From Streptomyces sp. AC512_CC834 (lineage in GTDB: Bacteria; Actinomycetota; Actinomycetes; Streptomycetales; Streptomycetaceae), in assembly GCF_019049325.1 (NCBI RefSeq), contig NZ_JAGMUO010000120.1, positions 186,218 to 250,217 of the forward strand: a stretch of DNA of 64,000 nucleotides, given 5' to 3'. Shown here piece after piece: positions 8,778 to 17,951 of the stretch. The position numbers and the translations under genes are program-made. Positions within the stretch are counted from its first letter, which is position 1. Each line of letters opens with the position of its first letter. The notes beneath the pieces are model-generated. The model was given only the letters and a program-made list of their open reading frames with translations. It did no database searches and was not told the origin of the DNA.

Positions 8778-8987
8778 TCAGTCGCCGCCGTCGCTGCTGC
8801 CGCTGCTGCCCCGGTTCCGGTCCCCGCGGGAACGGCCGGACGCGCGCACCAGTTCACCCGCCAGCAGGGTCGCCCTCGACACCCCCCGCGTCCAGCGCGG
8901 GCCGCCACGGGCCGCCCACACGACGCACGCGCAGCCGCCGAGGGCGAGGACCAGGACTGCGGACAGAACGATGAGAATCATGCTCAT
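8778..8987 (-). CDS. small single-span membrane protein
   Basis: A 69-aa protein with one N-terminal hydrophobic helix (MILIVLSAVLVLALGGCACVV region) and a basic, Ser/Gly-rich tail. Its ATG overlaps the stop codon of the upstream MFS gene (ATGA), so the two are translationally coupled. A second ATG six bases on is better spaced from the GAAGGG ribosome site and would shorten the protein by two residues. I do not recognise a family; the context suggests an accessory to the MFS transporter. Confidence 0.65.
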   Translation of the reverse strand: MSMILIVLSAVLVLALGGCACVVWAARGGPRWTRGVSRATLLAGELVRASGRSRGDRNRGSSGSSDGGD

Positions 8988-10273
8988 CCCTTCGGTTCCC
9001 GACACGGCCGGCCGTTGCCGGCCCGGTCGGTGACATCCTGCCCGACCGCCGCACGCCCCCGGCCGGCCGGCCCGGACGCACCGGCGGCACCGGCTGCCCC
9101 GGCCGCCCCGGCCGCCGGGGAGCGCAGGGCGACGCCCGACGAGAGCAGGAGCAGCGCCCCGAGCATCACGAACGGCGCGGCCACGCCCGCGACCCCCGCG
9201 ATCAGGCCCGCGGCGGCGGGTGCGGCGACCTGGCCGAGGCGGTTGCCGGTCAGGCGCAGGGCGAGAGCGGTGGAGCGCGCCTCGTCGGGGGCCGCCCGCA
9301 CGACGGTCGTCATGGACAGCGGCTGGCCGACGCCGAGACAGAAGCCGAGGACGACCAGCATCAGGGCGAGCGCCCACACCGGCACCGGCAGCGCGACACC
9401 GGCGCACAGCAGGGCGGCCAGCAGACACGTGACCGTGAGCAGGGCCGTACGGCCGAGCAGCCGCAACAGCGGCGTCAGCACGAGCCGGCAGGCGATCGTG
9501 GCGGCGGCCCGCAGGCTGAGCAGTACGCCGATCACGGCCGGGGAGATCCCCCGGTGCTCGCCGACCACCGGCAGGTAGGCGGTGAGGATGTCGGTCGCGG
9601 ACAGCACGGACAGGCTGATCAGGATGCCCCCGGGCACGCCCCGGGCCCGCAGGATCCTCCCCACGGCAACGCGCGGACCCTGCTCCTTGCCGGACCTGGC
9701 CGCCGCCGGGTGCTCTATGCGCCACAGGGAGCTGAAGGCGACCGCGGCGCCCGCGCCCGCCACCACCAGGGCGAGCGCGCTGCTGCCGGCCATGTCGGGC
9801 CCGCCGATCAGCGCGCCCGCCGCGATGGGGCCGATCAACTGGCCGAGCGAGGCGCCGATGGTGAAGTGGCCGAAGTTGCGGTCCTGTTCGTGCGGCGCGG
9901 ACTGGCGGGCGACCAGTGACTGGGCGCCGATGACGAAGCAGAGGTGCCCGAGGCCCATGACGCCGCTCCACAGGGCCATCGTCCACAGGGACCCGGCGAG
10001 GCCGCTCAGCGCGCAGCCCCCGGCGATCAGCACCACGCCGACGGGCAGCAGCGGCGCACAGCGGCCGTGGTCGGTACGGCGGCCCAGCGGAACGGCGGCG
10101 AACAGCGGCAGCAGGGCGTACACACCGGCGATGACGCCGACCGCCCGTTCGTCGGCGCCGAGCGCGAGGGCCCGGTAGGAGACGGCGGGCCTGGCCATCG
10201 ACACCGCCGCCTGCGCGAAGCCGAAGGCGATGACGAGGCGGAGCAGCCAGCCGCGGTTCCCACCGGGCGTCAT
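8984..10273 (-). CDS. MFS transporter
   Basis: A 429-aa twelve-helix major facilitator. The loop between helices 2 and 3 reads PLGRRTDHGR, a recognisable form of the MFS G-x-x-x-D-R-x-G-R-R motif. The second half begins after an Arg-rich central loop near residue 200. Start 10273 was chosen over an upstream ATG at 10300 because GGAAGGG lies at good spacing before it. The substrate is unknown; drug or metabolite efflux is likely. The C-terminus has an Ala/Gly repeat (AAGAAGAAGAAGAS) before a basic end. A citrate-type transporter lies 50 bp upstream on the same strand. Confidence 0.87.
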   Translation of the reverse strand: MTPGGNRGWLLRLVIAFGFAQAAVSMARPAVSYRALALGADERAVGVIAGVYALLPLFAAVPLGRRTDHGRCAPLLPVGVVLIAGGCALSGLAGSLWTMALWSGVMGLGHLCFVIGAQSLVARQSAPHEQDRNFGHFTIGASLGQLIGPIAAGALIGGPDMAGSSALALVVAGAGAAVAFSSLWRIEHPAAARSGKEQGPRVAVGRILRARGVPGGILISLSVLSATDILTAYLPVVGEHRGISPAVIGVLLSLRAAATIACRLVLTPLLRLLGRTALLTVTCLLAALLCAGVALPVPVWALALMLVVLGFCLGVGQPLSMTTVVRAAPDEARSTALALRLTGNRLGQVAAPAAAGLIAGVAGVAAPFVMLGALLLLSSGVALRSPAAGAAGAAGAAGASGPAGRGRAAVGQDVTDRAGNGRPCREPKG

Positions 10274-10323
10274 GGTCGTGTCCCTTCCTGACGATCTCAC
10301 GATCCCCCATGCTCATCTGTTGA

Positions 10324-11739
10324 TCAGATGATGCCGAACACGATGCCCGCGGCGAGAATCACCAGGCTCGTCAGGACGGCCCACTTCACCACGAACCGCG
10401 TGTGGTCGCCGAACTCGACCCTGGCCATGCCGACCAGGACGTACACGGCCGGGACGAGCGGGCTGGACATGTGCAGCGGCTGCCCGACGATCGAGGCGCG
10501 GGCGATCTCCAGCGACGACACACCATGCGCCTGACCGGCCTCGGCGAGGACCGGCAGGACGCCGAAGTAGAAACCGTCGTTGGACATGAAGTAGGTGAGC
10601 GGCAGGCTGAGCAGGCCGGTGACCAGGCCCATCTGCGGACCCATGCCTTCGGGGATGGTGTCCACGAGCCAGTTGGCCATGTGGTCGACCATGCCGGTGC
10701 CGGTGAGCACACCGGTGAAGACCGCGGCGGCGAAGACCATGCCGGAGACGTTGAGGACGTTGTCGGCGTGGGCCGCGATGCGGGCCTTCTGGTCGGGGAT
10801 GTGCGGGAAGTTCACGCTGAGCGCGAGCGCGGCACCGATCAGGAAGAGCACCGGGATCGGCAGCACCTCCATGATCATGGAGGTGAGCAGCGCGACCGTG
10901 AGCAGCGCGTTGAACCAGTACAGCTTGGGGCGCAGGGTGGGCCGGTTCGGGTCGAGGCCCTTGAAGTCGTCGTCGTCATCGTCATCGTGATCGTCCGCGG
11001 ACGCGCTGCCTGCGCCGGCACCGGCACCCGCACCGGGCGCGGAAGCGCCGCCAGTGCCCGCACCCGCACCGACCAGCACCGTCTCGCTCTCCGGCTCCCG
11101 CACCAGGGTCTCGTCCAGCGACAGCGTGCCCAGCCGCCTGCGCTCACGCAGACCGAGCACGTAGGCCAGGACGACGACCGCGAGCAGACCGACGGCCAGG
11201 GCCGGGATCATCGGGACGAAGATGTCGGTGGCGTCGACCTTCAGCGCGGTGGCGGCGCGGGCGGTGGGGCCGCCCCAGGGCAGCGTGTTCATCACGCCGT
11301 TGGCCATCGCGGCGACGCCTGTCATCATGACCAGGCTCATCTTCAGCCGCTTGTACAGCGGGTACATGGCCGAGACCGTGATCATGAAGGTGGTGGAGCC
11401 GTCGCCGTCCAGTGAGACGATCGCGGCGAGCAGCGCCGTACCGACGACGATGCGCATCGGGTCGGCCTTGCAGAACTTCAGGATGGCCCGGACGATCGGG
11501 TCGAAGAGCCCGACGTCGATCATCACTCCGAAGTAGACGATCGCGAACATGAGCATCGCCGCGGTGGGGGCGAGGCTGGACACGCCGTCGATGACGTAGT
11601 CGCCGAGATGGGCGCCCTTGCCGACGATCACGCAGAACAATGCGGGAATCAGCACGAGCGCCGCGATCGGCGACATCTTCTTCATCATGATCAGGACCAG
11701 GAAGGTCGCGATCATGGCGAAGCCGAGGATGGTCAGCAT
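10324..11739 (-). CDS. CitMHS-family citrate-divalent metal transporter
   Basis: A 471-aa secondary transporter. The N-terminal MLTILGFAMIATFLVLIMMK and the segment SLDGDGSTTFMITVSAMYPLYKR are typical of CitMHS proteins, which move citrate in complex with Mg or other divalent metals with protons. About a dozen hydrophobic helices are visible. The central cytoplasmic loop (about residues 235-285) is unusual, with an Ala/Gly stretch followed by DDHDDDDDDDF. Start ATG 11739 gives the family N-terminus. An inverted repeat flanks the likely promoter. It may form a transcription unit with the MFS gene downstream. Confidence 0.88.
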   Translation of the reverse strand: MLTILGFAMIATFLVLIMMKKMSPIAALVLIPALFCVIVGKGAHLGDYVIDGVSSLAPTAAMLMFAIVYFGVMIDVGLFDPIVRAILKFCKADPMRIVVGTALLAAIVSLDGDGSTTFMITVSAMYPLYKRLKMSLVMMTGVAAMANGVMNTLPWGGPTARAATALKVDATDIFVPMIPALAVGLLAVVVLAYVLGLRERRRLGTLSLDETLVREPESETVLVGAGAGTGGASAPGAGAGAGAGSASADDHDDDDDDDFKGLDPNRPTLRPKLYWFNALLTVALLTSMIMEVLPIPVLFLIGAALALSVNFPHIPDQKARIAAHADNVLNVSGMVFAAAVFTGVLTGTGMVDHMANWLVDTIPEGMGPQMGLVTGLLSLPLTYFMSNDGFYFGVLPVLAEAGQAHGVSSLEIARASIVGQPLHMSSPLVPAVYVLVGMARVEFGDHTRFVVKWAVLTSLVILAAGIVFGII

Positions 11740-11748
11740 GAATGAGTA

Positions 11749-11803
11749 CCTAACGTTCGCCCTTGAACATCCCACCGGGGCAGGCGGTGCGAGCGACGTT
11801 AGG
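11749..11803. promoter_or_regulatory. inverted CCTAACGT half-sites upstream of the citrate transporter
   Basis: CCTAACGT at 11749-11756 and its exact reverse complement ACGTTAGG at 11796-11803 lie 10 to 64 bp upstream of the citrate-transporter start. This spacing suits a regulator bound at two half-sites or DNA looping. No adjacent two-component or regulator gene is visible, so the binding protein is unknown. Confidence 0.45.
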
Positions 11804-11862
11804 GGCCTCGAAGCCGCGTTAACAAGACGTTGACATGCGAGCAATAAGCGCAAAACTCCAGG

Positions 11863-14133
11863 TCACAGCTTTGCGTCGGTGAGCGGGGTCAGTGGAGCCA
11901 GCGCAGTCAGCGGGGTCAGCTCGACGGGTACGCCGTTGAGGACGGCGTTGCCCGAGAGCGGGTCGAGCATGCTGCCGTCGAGGAGCTGGTTGACGTTGAC
12001 GCCGGGATCGGTGGCGGCGTGGCTCATGCGGGTGCCGGGCCGGTCGTGGCCCCAGCCGTGCGGGAGGCTGACCACGCCGGGCCGGACGGTGTCGGTGACC
12101 TCGGCCGGGACGGTCACCTCTCCCCCGGGCCCCTTGACGCGCACGGGCTGTGCGCTGCGCACGCCCAGCCGCTCGGCGTCGTCGGGGTGGACGTGCAGGG
12201 TGCAGCGGTTGGAGCCGCCGGTGAGGGCCGGGACGTTGTGCATCCAACTGTTGTTGGACCGCAGATGACGGCGCCCGACGAGGACGAGCCCGGCTGGGCG
12301 CTGCGCCAGGGCCTGCCCGAGGCGCGGCAGGTCGTCGGCGATCGGCCCCGGCAGCAGCTCGACCTTGCCGCTGCGGGTCTTCAGCGGCTGCGGCAGGCGC
12401 GGGCGCAGCGGGCCGAGATCGATGCCGTGCGGGTGGGCGAGGAGCCGCTCGAGGGTCAGCCCGTCGGGCCGGACGCCGAAGCCGTCGCCGTAGGGGCCGA
12501 GGCGCAGCATCAGGTCGAGCCGCCGCTCGGGACCGTTCTCGCCGGTGAGCAGGGCGGCCAGTCCGGCGGGGTCGCGGCCGCGCACGGGTGAGTGCGGCTC
12601 CCGTACGGCCTTGGCGAGCGTCTGCTCGATCACCATGGCGTCCACGGCGGCCGGGTCGGCGCCGTGCGTGCCCGTGACGGCCAGGGTCAGCCGGGCGAGG
12701 ATCTCCGTCTCGGCCATCCGGCCGGGCTCCAGCGGGACGGCGGGACGGGTGTAGCGGACCTGGTTGCGCACGGCGAGGGTGTTGAAGGCGAAGTCGTGGT
12801 GCGGGCTCTGGGCCGGCGGGGGCGGCGGCAGCACGACGTGGGCGTGGCGGGAGGTCTCGTTGAGGTAGGGGTCGACGCTCACCATGAAGTCGAGTGAGCC
12901 CAGCGCCTTGTCGAGCCGGTCGCCGTCGGGTGCGGACAGCACGGGGTTGGCGGCGACGGTGAGCAGCGCGCGGACGGGCTCGCCCGCGTCGGTGGCGGTG
13001 TCGATCTCCTCGGCGAGGGCGGACAGGGGCAGTTCGCCCTTGGCCTCGGGGTGTCCGGCCACCCGGGAGTGCCAGCGCCCGAGCGCGAATCCGCGGCCGG
13101 GTCCTGCGGGGCGCGGGGTCCGGTCGGTGGCGGCCTGCGGGAAGAGCGCGCCGCCGGGCCGGTCGAGGTTGCCGGTGAGGGTGTTGAGGACGTCCACGAG
13201 CCAGCTCGCGAGGGTGCCGTGCGGGACGGTGCAGCTACCGATGCGGCCGTAGACGGCGGCGGTGGGGGCGGCGGCGAGTTCGCGGGCGAGGGCGCGGGTC
13301 ACACCGGCGTCCACGTCGCAGGCGGCGGCGACGGACTCCGGCGTGAAGTCCCTCACGGACGCGACGAGTTCCTCGACCCCCTCGACGTGCGGGGCGAGCG
13401 CGCCGAGGTCCACCAGGTCCTCTTCGTACAGCACGTGGACCATCGCGGCCAGCAGGAGCGCGTCCGTGCCGGGGCGGATCGGCACGTGGCGGTCGGCGAG
13501 CTTGGCGGTGCGGGTGCGGCGCGGGTCGATGACGGTGAGGGTGCCGCCGCGGGCCCTGAGCGCCTTGAGCCGGCCGGGGAAGTCGGGGGCGGTGCACAGA
13601 CTGCCGTTGGACTCCAGCGGGTTGGCGCCGATGAGGAGGAGATGGTCGGTGCGGTCGAGGTCGGGCACCGGGATGGCGTTCGCGTCGCCGAAGAGCAGTC
13701 CGCTGGAGACGTGCTTGGGCATCTGGTCGAGCGTGGACGCGGTGAAGAGGCTGCGGGTGCCGAGGGCGCCGAGCAGGACGTTCGGGTAGAGGGCGCCGGC
13801 CATGGTGTGCACGTTCGGGTTGCCGAGGACGATGCCGACCGCGTGCGGCCCGTGCCGTTCGACGACGGTCCGGACGCCGGCGGCGACCGCGTCGAAGGCC
13901 TCCTCCCAGGTGGCCTCGCGCAGTGCGCCGTCCCTGCGCACGAGCGGCGTGCGCAGCCGGTCGGGGTCGGAGTCGACGGCCCCGAAGGAGGCGCCCTTGG
14001 GGCAGATGAAACCGCGGCTGAAGACGTCGTCGCGGTCACCCCGGGCGGCGGTGACCGTGGTGCCGTCGATGGTGAGGGCCAGGCCGCAGGTGGCCTCGCA
14101 CAGGGGGCAGATACGCAGGGCGGTGCGGGACAC
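11863..14133 (-). CDS. molybdopterin-dependent oxidoreductase
   Basis: A 756-aa single-subunit MopB/DMSO-reductase-family enzyme. The N-terminal 4Fe-4S ligands are CPLCEATC (Cys 9, 12, 16) and Cys 44 in GFICPKG. Molybdopterin-binding sections include LLIGANPLESNG and VIDPRRTRTA. The C-terminal cap domain contains VGRRHLRSNNSWMHN and a final MopD-type dinucleotide-binding barrel. At the position where Nap/Fdh enzymes carry a Cys or Sec ligand I read STLDQMPKHVS, without Cys. The reaction is unknown. A TetR gene lies 138 bp upstream on the same strand, with a palindrome between them. Confidence 0.88.
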   Translation of the reverse strand: MSRTALRICPLCEATCGLALTIDGTTVTAARGDRDDVFSRGFICPKGASFGAVDSDPDRLRTPLVRRDGALREATWEEAFDAVAAGVRTVVERHGPHAVGIVLGNPNVHTMAGALYPNVLLGALGTRSLFTASTLDQMPKHVSSGLLFGDANAIPVPDLDRTDHLLLIGANPLESNGSLCTAPDFPGRLKALRARGGTLTVIDPRRTRTAKLADRHVPIRPGTDALLLAAMVHVLYEEDLVDLGALAPHVEGVEELVASVRDFTPESVAAACDVDAGVTRALARELAAAPTAAVYGRIGSCTVPHGTLASWLVDVLNTLTGNLDRPGGALFPQAATDRTPRPAGPGRGFALGRWHSRVAGHPEAKGELPLSALAEEIDTATDAGEPVRALLTVAANPVLSAPDGDRLDKALGSLDFMVSVDPYLNETSRHAHVVLPPPPPAQSPHHDFAFNTLAVRNQVRYTRPAVPLEPGRMAETEILARLTLAVTGTHGADPAAVDAMVIEQTLAKAVREPHSPVRGRDPAGLAALLTGENGPERRLDLMLRLGPYGDGFGVRPDGLTLERLLAHPHGIDLGPLRPRLPQPLKTRSGKVELLPGPIADDLPRLGQALAQRPAGLVLVGRRHLRSNNSWMHNVPALTGGSNRCTLHVHPDDAERLGVRSAQPVRVKGPGGEVTVPAEVTDTVRPGVVSLPHGWGHDRPGTRMSHAATDPGVNVNQLLDGSMLDPLSGNAVLNGVPVELTPLTALAPLTPLTDAKL

Positions 14134-14176
14134 GGGTCCTCCCGGAAGGCGGCGGTGGCGCTCTCTGCCCGGTGAG

Positions 14177-14196
14177 CATACCGACCGGTAGGCATG
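14177..14196. promoter_or_regulatory. TetR-type operator upstream of the molybdoenzyme
   Basis: CATACCGACCGGTAGGCATG is a 20-bp palindrome matching its reverse complement at 16 of 20 positions, with the ACCGGT core common in TetR/AcrR operators. It lies about 45 bp before the molybdopterin oxidoreductase start and after the end of the TetR gene. The TetR protein probably controls the enzyme gene from here. Confidence 0.65.
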
Positions 14197-14271
14197 TTGG
14201 GGAGGGTTTCCACGGAGGGCCGTACGACGGCGGCGGGTCAGTCGAGGCAGCCGGTCAGTCGAGGCGGGCGG

Positions 14272-14952
14272 TCAGTCGAGCACGCGCCCCAGGTAGGCCC
14301 GCAGCAGTTCCCGGGCCTCCTCGATGATCTTCTCGTCCCCGTTCGGCGCGACCCGGAAGGCGAGCTGCACGAGGGTGTCGGCGGTTTCCACGGCGACCAG
14401 GAACACGCGTCGGAGATCGTCGTCGGGGCGGCGGCCGAGGTAGCCGGAGAGCAGCTCGGTGAGCCGCTCGGCGACGCGGTGGTTGGGGACGGCGTGGCGG
14501 TCGCCGACCGGGATCTGGTTGCCGAAGTCGATCAGGGAGAAGCCGGGCGCGGTCCGCTTCATCGTCAGGTACTCGTCGAGCACCGCGTCCAGCGCGCCGC
14601 GCCAGCCGCCACCTCCGTCCGGTCCCGCGCCCGGCCGCGCGTCCGGCCCCGCGTCCGGCCCCGCGTCCGGCCCCGCGTCCGTCTCCGTCAGCCGTTCGGT
14701 CACGCGCTCCGCGTAGCGCTCCAGGTTGCGCTGGGCCAGGGCGTCGGCCATCTGCCGCTTGTTGCCGAAGAAGCGGTACACCGACCCGATGGGGACGTCC
14801 GCGCGCAGCGCCACGGCCCGGGTGCTCAGAGCGTCGTAGCCGACCTCGTCGAGGAGGTCGGCGCAGGCGTCGAGGATCCGGGTCAGCCGTTCGGCGCTGC
14901 GCCGCTGCACGGGGGCACGGCGGAGCGGGGTCGCGTGGGACACGGTCCTCAT
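14272..14952 (-). CDS. TetR-family transcriptional regulator
   Basis: A 226-aa regulator. The N-terminal HTH (about residues 18-65) ends with ALRADVPIGSVYRFFGNKRQ. It is preceded by a basic arm. A low-complexity insert DAGPDAGPDAGPDARP (about 96-111), encoded by a 12-bp tandem repeat, interrupts the ligand-binding domain. GAGGGCATC precedes the ATG. It sits directly upstream of the molybdopterin oxidoreductase gene, with a palindrome in the gap, so it is the likely local regulator. Confidence 0.9.
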   Translation of the reverse strand: MRTVSHATPLRRAPVQRRSAERLTRILDACADLLDEVGYDALSTRAVALRADVPIGSVYRFFGNKRQMADALAQRNLERYAERVTERLTETDAGPDAGPDAGPDARPGAGPDGGGGWRGALDAVLDEYLTMKRTAPGFSLIDFGNQIPVGDRHAVPNHRVAERLTELLSGYLGRRPDDDLRRVFLVAVETADTLVQLAFRVAPNGDEKIIEEARELLRAYLGRVLD

Positions 14953-15055
14953 GATGCCCTCTTGCCCCGGCCGGGTGAACCGTGACCTCCGGTACGGCCG
15001 TGGGCGCCTCCCTGGCCCGCGGCACGGGCACTGCGGTACGGGGAGTGGGCGGTCC

Positions 15056-15625
15056 TCACCGGTCCGCCGGGGTCTCGGTGACCGTCCGGCCCTCGATCTG
15101 CTCCGGCCGCGTCGCCCCGGTCGGTTCCGCGTCCGATGCCGTGATGTCCGCCGTGCTCTCGACGGGCTCGCCGTCGACGGCCCAGACGGTGTCGTCGTCG
15201 GCGTACAGACGGACGGTGACCTGGTGCGTGCCGCGCGGGACCAGGTCGGCGGCGATGTGGTACTCGGGGCCGCGCAGGCGGGTGAGGAGGTCGCCGTCGA
15301 GGAAGAGGTGCGCGACGCCGCGGCCGGCCACCGCCTTCGCGTCCGTACCGGCCGGCGAGAACCTGAAGTCGCGGACGGTCAGGCGTACGTCCCAACTGTC
15401 GCCGCCCTCGGGCTGCACCTCGATTTCCACCTCGGGCGCGTGCTCGGCGTCCACCTCCCGGTAGCGCCGGCCCTCGTCGTCGGTGGCGTCGATCAGTCTG
15501 CCGACCGGCGTGGCCGAGTCCCCGGCCTCCGGTTCACCACCGCCACCGGAGCCACAGCCCGCGGATCCGGTCAACAACAGGACACAGACCGCGAGCGCGG
15601 CGAGCCCTCTCCGCGTCCACGACAT
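15056..15625 (-). CDS. putative secreted lipoprotein
   Basis: A 189-aa protein with a basic N-terminus, a hydrophobic core, and a lipobox LLTGSAGC (cysteine near residue 24). It is followed by a Gly/Ser linker, so it is probably an extracytoplasmic membrane-anchored lipoprotein. The remaining beta-rich domain, with DVRLTVRDFRFSPAG and GTHQVTVRLYADDDTVWAVDG, resembles no family I can name. Start ATG 15625 (MSWTRRG) gives a normal signal peptide; an upstream codon at 15643 would only lengthen the n-region. It is divergent from hmgA. Confidence 0.75.
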   Translation of the reverse strand: MSWTRRGLAALAVCVLLLTGSAGCGSGGGGEPEAGDSATPVGRLIDATDDEGRRYREVDAEHAPEVEIEVQPEGGDSWDVRLTVRDFRFSPAGTDAKAVAGRGVAHLFLDGDLLTRLRGPEYHIAADLVPRGTHQVTVRLYADDDTVWAVDGEPVESTADITASDAEPTGATRPEQIEGRTVTETPADR

Positions 15626-15827
15626 GACGCGAGAGTAGAACACCGGTCCGACAGTCCGGATCCCCCGGGGGTCTGGTTCCGGTCATCCTCCCGGGGGATG
15701 ACCAAGAAGGGAACGCGGCGAACAGGGAGAACCGGGGCGGAGCGGGGAAGTCCTCTTACGGCTCTTGCGCACGGGAAACCGCAATCCTACGGTGTGCCAT
15801 AGGAATCGGGTTGCGAGGGAGCGATCA

Positions 15828-17153
15828 ATGAGCGGGGACGCGCGGAAGACCGCGGAGGGGCTGGCCTACCTGTCCGGCTTCGGCAACGAGCACAGCTCGG
15901 AGGCCGTCGCGGGGGCACTGCCGGAGGGCCGGAACTCGCCGCAGCGGGCGCCACTGGGCCTGTACGCGGAGCAGCTCAGCGGCACGGCCTTCACTGAGCC
16001 GAGGGCGCACAACCGGCGCTCGTGGCTGTACCGGATCCACCCGTCGGCCGCGCACCCGGCGTTCACCCGCACGGGCAACGGCGCGATCCGCACGGCGCCC
16101 TTCACCCAGGCCGTGCCCGACCCGAACCGGCTGCGGTGGAACCCGCTGCCGGAGCCGGAGCCCGGCACGGACTTCGTCGCGGGCCTGTGGACGCTCGGCG
16201 GCAACGGCGACGTCACGCAGCGCACCGGCATGGCCGTGCACGTGTATCACGCGACGGCCTCCATGGAGCGGGTCTTCAGCGACGCCGACGGCGAGCTGCT
16301 GATCGTGCCGGAGCGCGGCGGTCTGCTGCTGCGCACCGAGTTCGGGCTGCTGCACGCCGAGCCCGGTCATGTGGCGCTGATCCCGCGCGGGGTCCGCTTC
16401 CGTGTGGAACTGCTCGACGAGGACGCCCGCGGGTACGTCTGCGAGAACTACGGGGCTCCCTTCCGGCTCCCCGACCTCGGCCCGATCGGCGCCAACGGCC
16501 TGGCCAACGCCCGTGACTTCCGGGCACCGGTCGCGGCGTACGAAGCGGACGAGGCGGGCGAGGGCCGCGTGGAGGTGGTCAACAAGTTCTGCGGCAACCT
16601 CTGGACGGCCGTCTACGACCACTCCCCGCTGGATGTGGTCGCCTGGCACGGCAACCATGTGCCGTACGTCTACGACCTGCGCCGTTTCAACGTCATCGGC
16701 ACCATCTCCTACGACCACCCGGACCCGTCGATCTTCACGGTGCTGACCTCGCCTTCGGACACCCCGGGCCTCGCCGGCGTGGACTTCGTGGTCTTCGCGC
16801 CGCGCTGGCTGGTGGGCGAGGACACCTTCCGGCCGCCGTACTTCCACCGGAACGTGATGAGCGAGTACATGGGCCTGATCGAGGGCGCCTACGACGCCAA
16901 GGCGGAGGGTTTCGTGCCGGGCGGCGGCTCGCTGCACAACATGATGTCGGCGCACGGTCCGGACCGGGAGACCTTCGACCGGGCGAGCGCGGCCGAGCTG
17001 AAGCCGCAGCGGATCGACGACGGGCTGGCGTTCATGTTCGAGACGCGGTGGCCGGTGACCCTCACCCCCCAGGCGGCCCGCGCGGAACACCTGCAGCCGG
17101 GCTACGACGACGTCTGGCAGGGCATGGAGCGTCACTTCCGCCCCTTGCACTGA
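15828..17153 (+). CDS. hmgA: homogentisate 1,2-dioxygenase
   Basis: A 441-aa non-haem iron dioxygenase that opens the ring of homogentisate to maleylacetoacetate in tyrosine and phenylalanine degradation. The N-terminal signature YLSGFGNEHSSEA and the C-terminal metal/active-site region (PPYFHRNVMSEYMGLIEGAYDAK, then GGGSLHNMMSAHGPD) are clear. The length equals the family norm. ATG 15828 follows GAGGGAG at good spacing. No other tyrosine-catabolism gene is adjacent. The GntR gene 26 bp downstream is co-directional and may regulate it. Confidence 0.96.
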   Translation: MSGDARKTAEGLAYLSGFGNEHSSEAVAGALPEGRNSPQRAPLGLYAEQLSGTAFTEPRAHNRRSWLYRIHPSAAHPAFTRTGNGAIRTAPFTQAVPDPNRLRWNPLPEPEPGTDFVAGLWTLGGNGDVTQRTGMAVHVYHATASMERVFSDADGELLIVPERGGLLLRTEFGLLHAEPGHVALIPRGVRFRVELLDEDARGYVCENYGAPFRLPDLGPIGANGLANARDFRAPVAAYEADEAGEGRVEVVNKFCGNLWTAVYDHSPLDVVAWHGNHVPYVYDLRRFNVIGTISYDHPDPSIFTVLTSPSDTPGLAGVDFVVFAPRWLVGEDTFRPPYFHRNVMSEYMGLIEGAYDAKAEGFVPGGGSLHNMMSAHGPDRETFDRASAAELKPQRIDDGLAFMFETRWPVTLTPQAARAEHLQPGYDDVWQGMERHFRPLH

Positions 17154-17179
17154 GGATTCCCTACCGGTACGGATGGCCC

Positions 17180-17929
17180 GTGACCTCCTTCGCCCCGGAC
17201 TCCATCGTCCTGAACCGCAAGCTGCCGCTGTGGTACCAGGTGTCGCAGTCGCTGCGCGCCTCGATACTCGGCCGCTCGCCCCGGGACCCGCTGCGCCTGC
17301 CCACGGAGGAGCAGTTGGCCGGCCACTACGGGGTGAGCGTGCTGACGATGCGGCAGGCGCTGAAGGAGCTGGAGGACGAGGGGCTGATCACCCGGCACCG
17401 GCGGCGCGGCACGTTCATCGAGCCGCACGCCCGGCGGGGCGCCCCGGTGCGGCTCCTTGGCTCGGTGGACGCGATCGTGGCGCAGCAGTCCGGCATGAAG
17501 GCGGAGCTGCTGGGCCACGGCAGGGTCGCGGTGCCGTCCGAACTCGCCGAGTACTTCCCGCACGTGCCGGAAGTGGGGACGTATCACCGGCTGCGCTGCG
17601 ACGAGAAGACGGGTGAGCCGACCAACCACGCCCGCAACTACGTCCGTCCCGAACTGGCCGAGCGCATCGACGTGGACGACCTCGCGCGGTGGCCGATGAC
17701 GAAGGTGCTGCGGGACGTGGTGGGCATGGACATCGCGCGGATCACGGACACCGTCGAGGCCCGGCTCGCGGACCCGGAGACGTCGCGGCTGCTCGAAGTC
17801 CCGCTGCTGAGCCCGATCCTGCACTACACGGGCATCACCTACGACACCGCGGGCCGGGTCCTCGACGTGGCGGTCATCCACTACCGGGGCGACCGCTTCT
17901 CCTTCACCGTCACCCTGGACGCCACGTGA
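17180..17929 (+). CDS. GntR-family regulator with UTRA domain
   Basis: A 249-aa HutC-type regulator. The N-terminal winged helix (about 10-75) contains LPTEEQLAGHYGVSVLTMRQALKELE. A C-terminal UTRA ligand domain (about 95-245) ends with VIHYRGDRFSFTV, the typical UTRA motif. GTG 17180 was chosen because upstream codons in frame are hmgA sequence read out of frame. It is probably cotranscribed with hmgA, so it may sense an aromatic intermediate, but that is inference. Confidence 0.9.
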   Translation: MTSFAPDSIVLNRKLPLWYQVSQSLRASILGRSPRDPLRLPTEEQLAGHYGVSVLTMRQALKELEDEGLITRHRRRGTFIEPHARRGAPVRLLGSVDAIVAQQSGMKAELLGHGRVAVPSELAEYFPHVPEVGTYHRLRCDEKTGEPTNHARNYVRPELAERIDVDDLARWPMTKVLRDVVGMDIARITDTVEARLADPETSRLLEVPLLSPILHYTGITYDTAGRVLDVAVIHYRGDRFSFTVTLDAT

Positions 17930-17951
17930 GGCCGTGGTGTCCCGTCGTACG

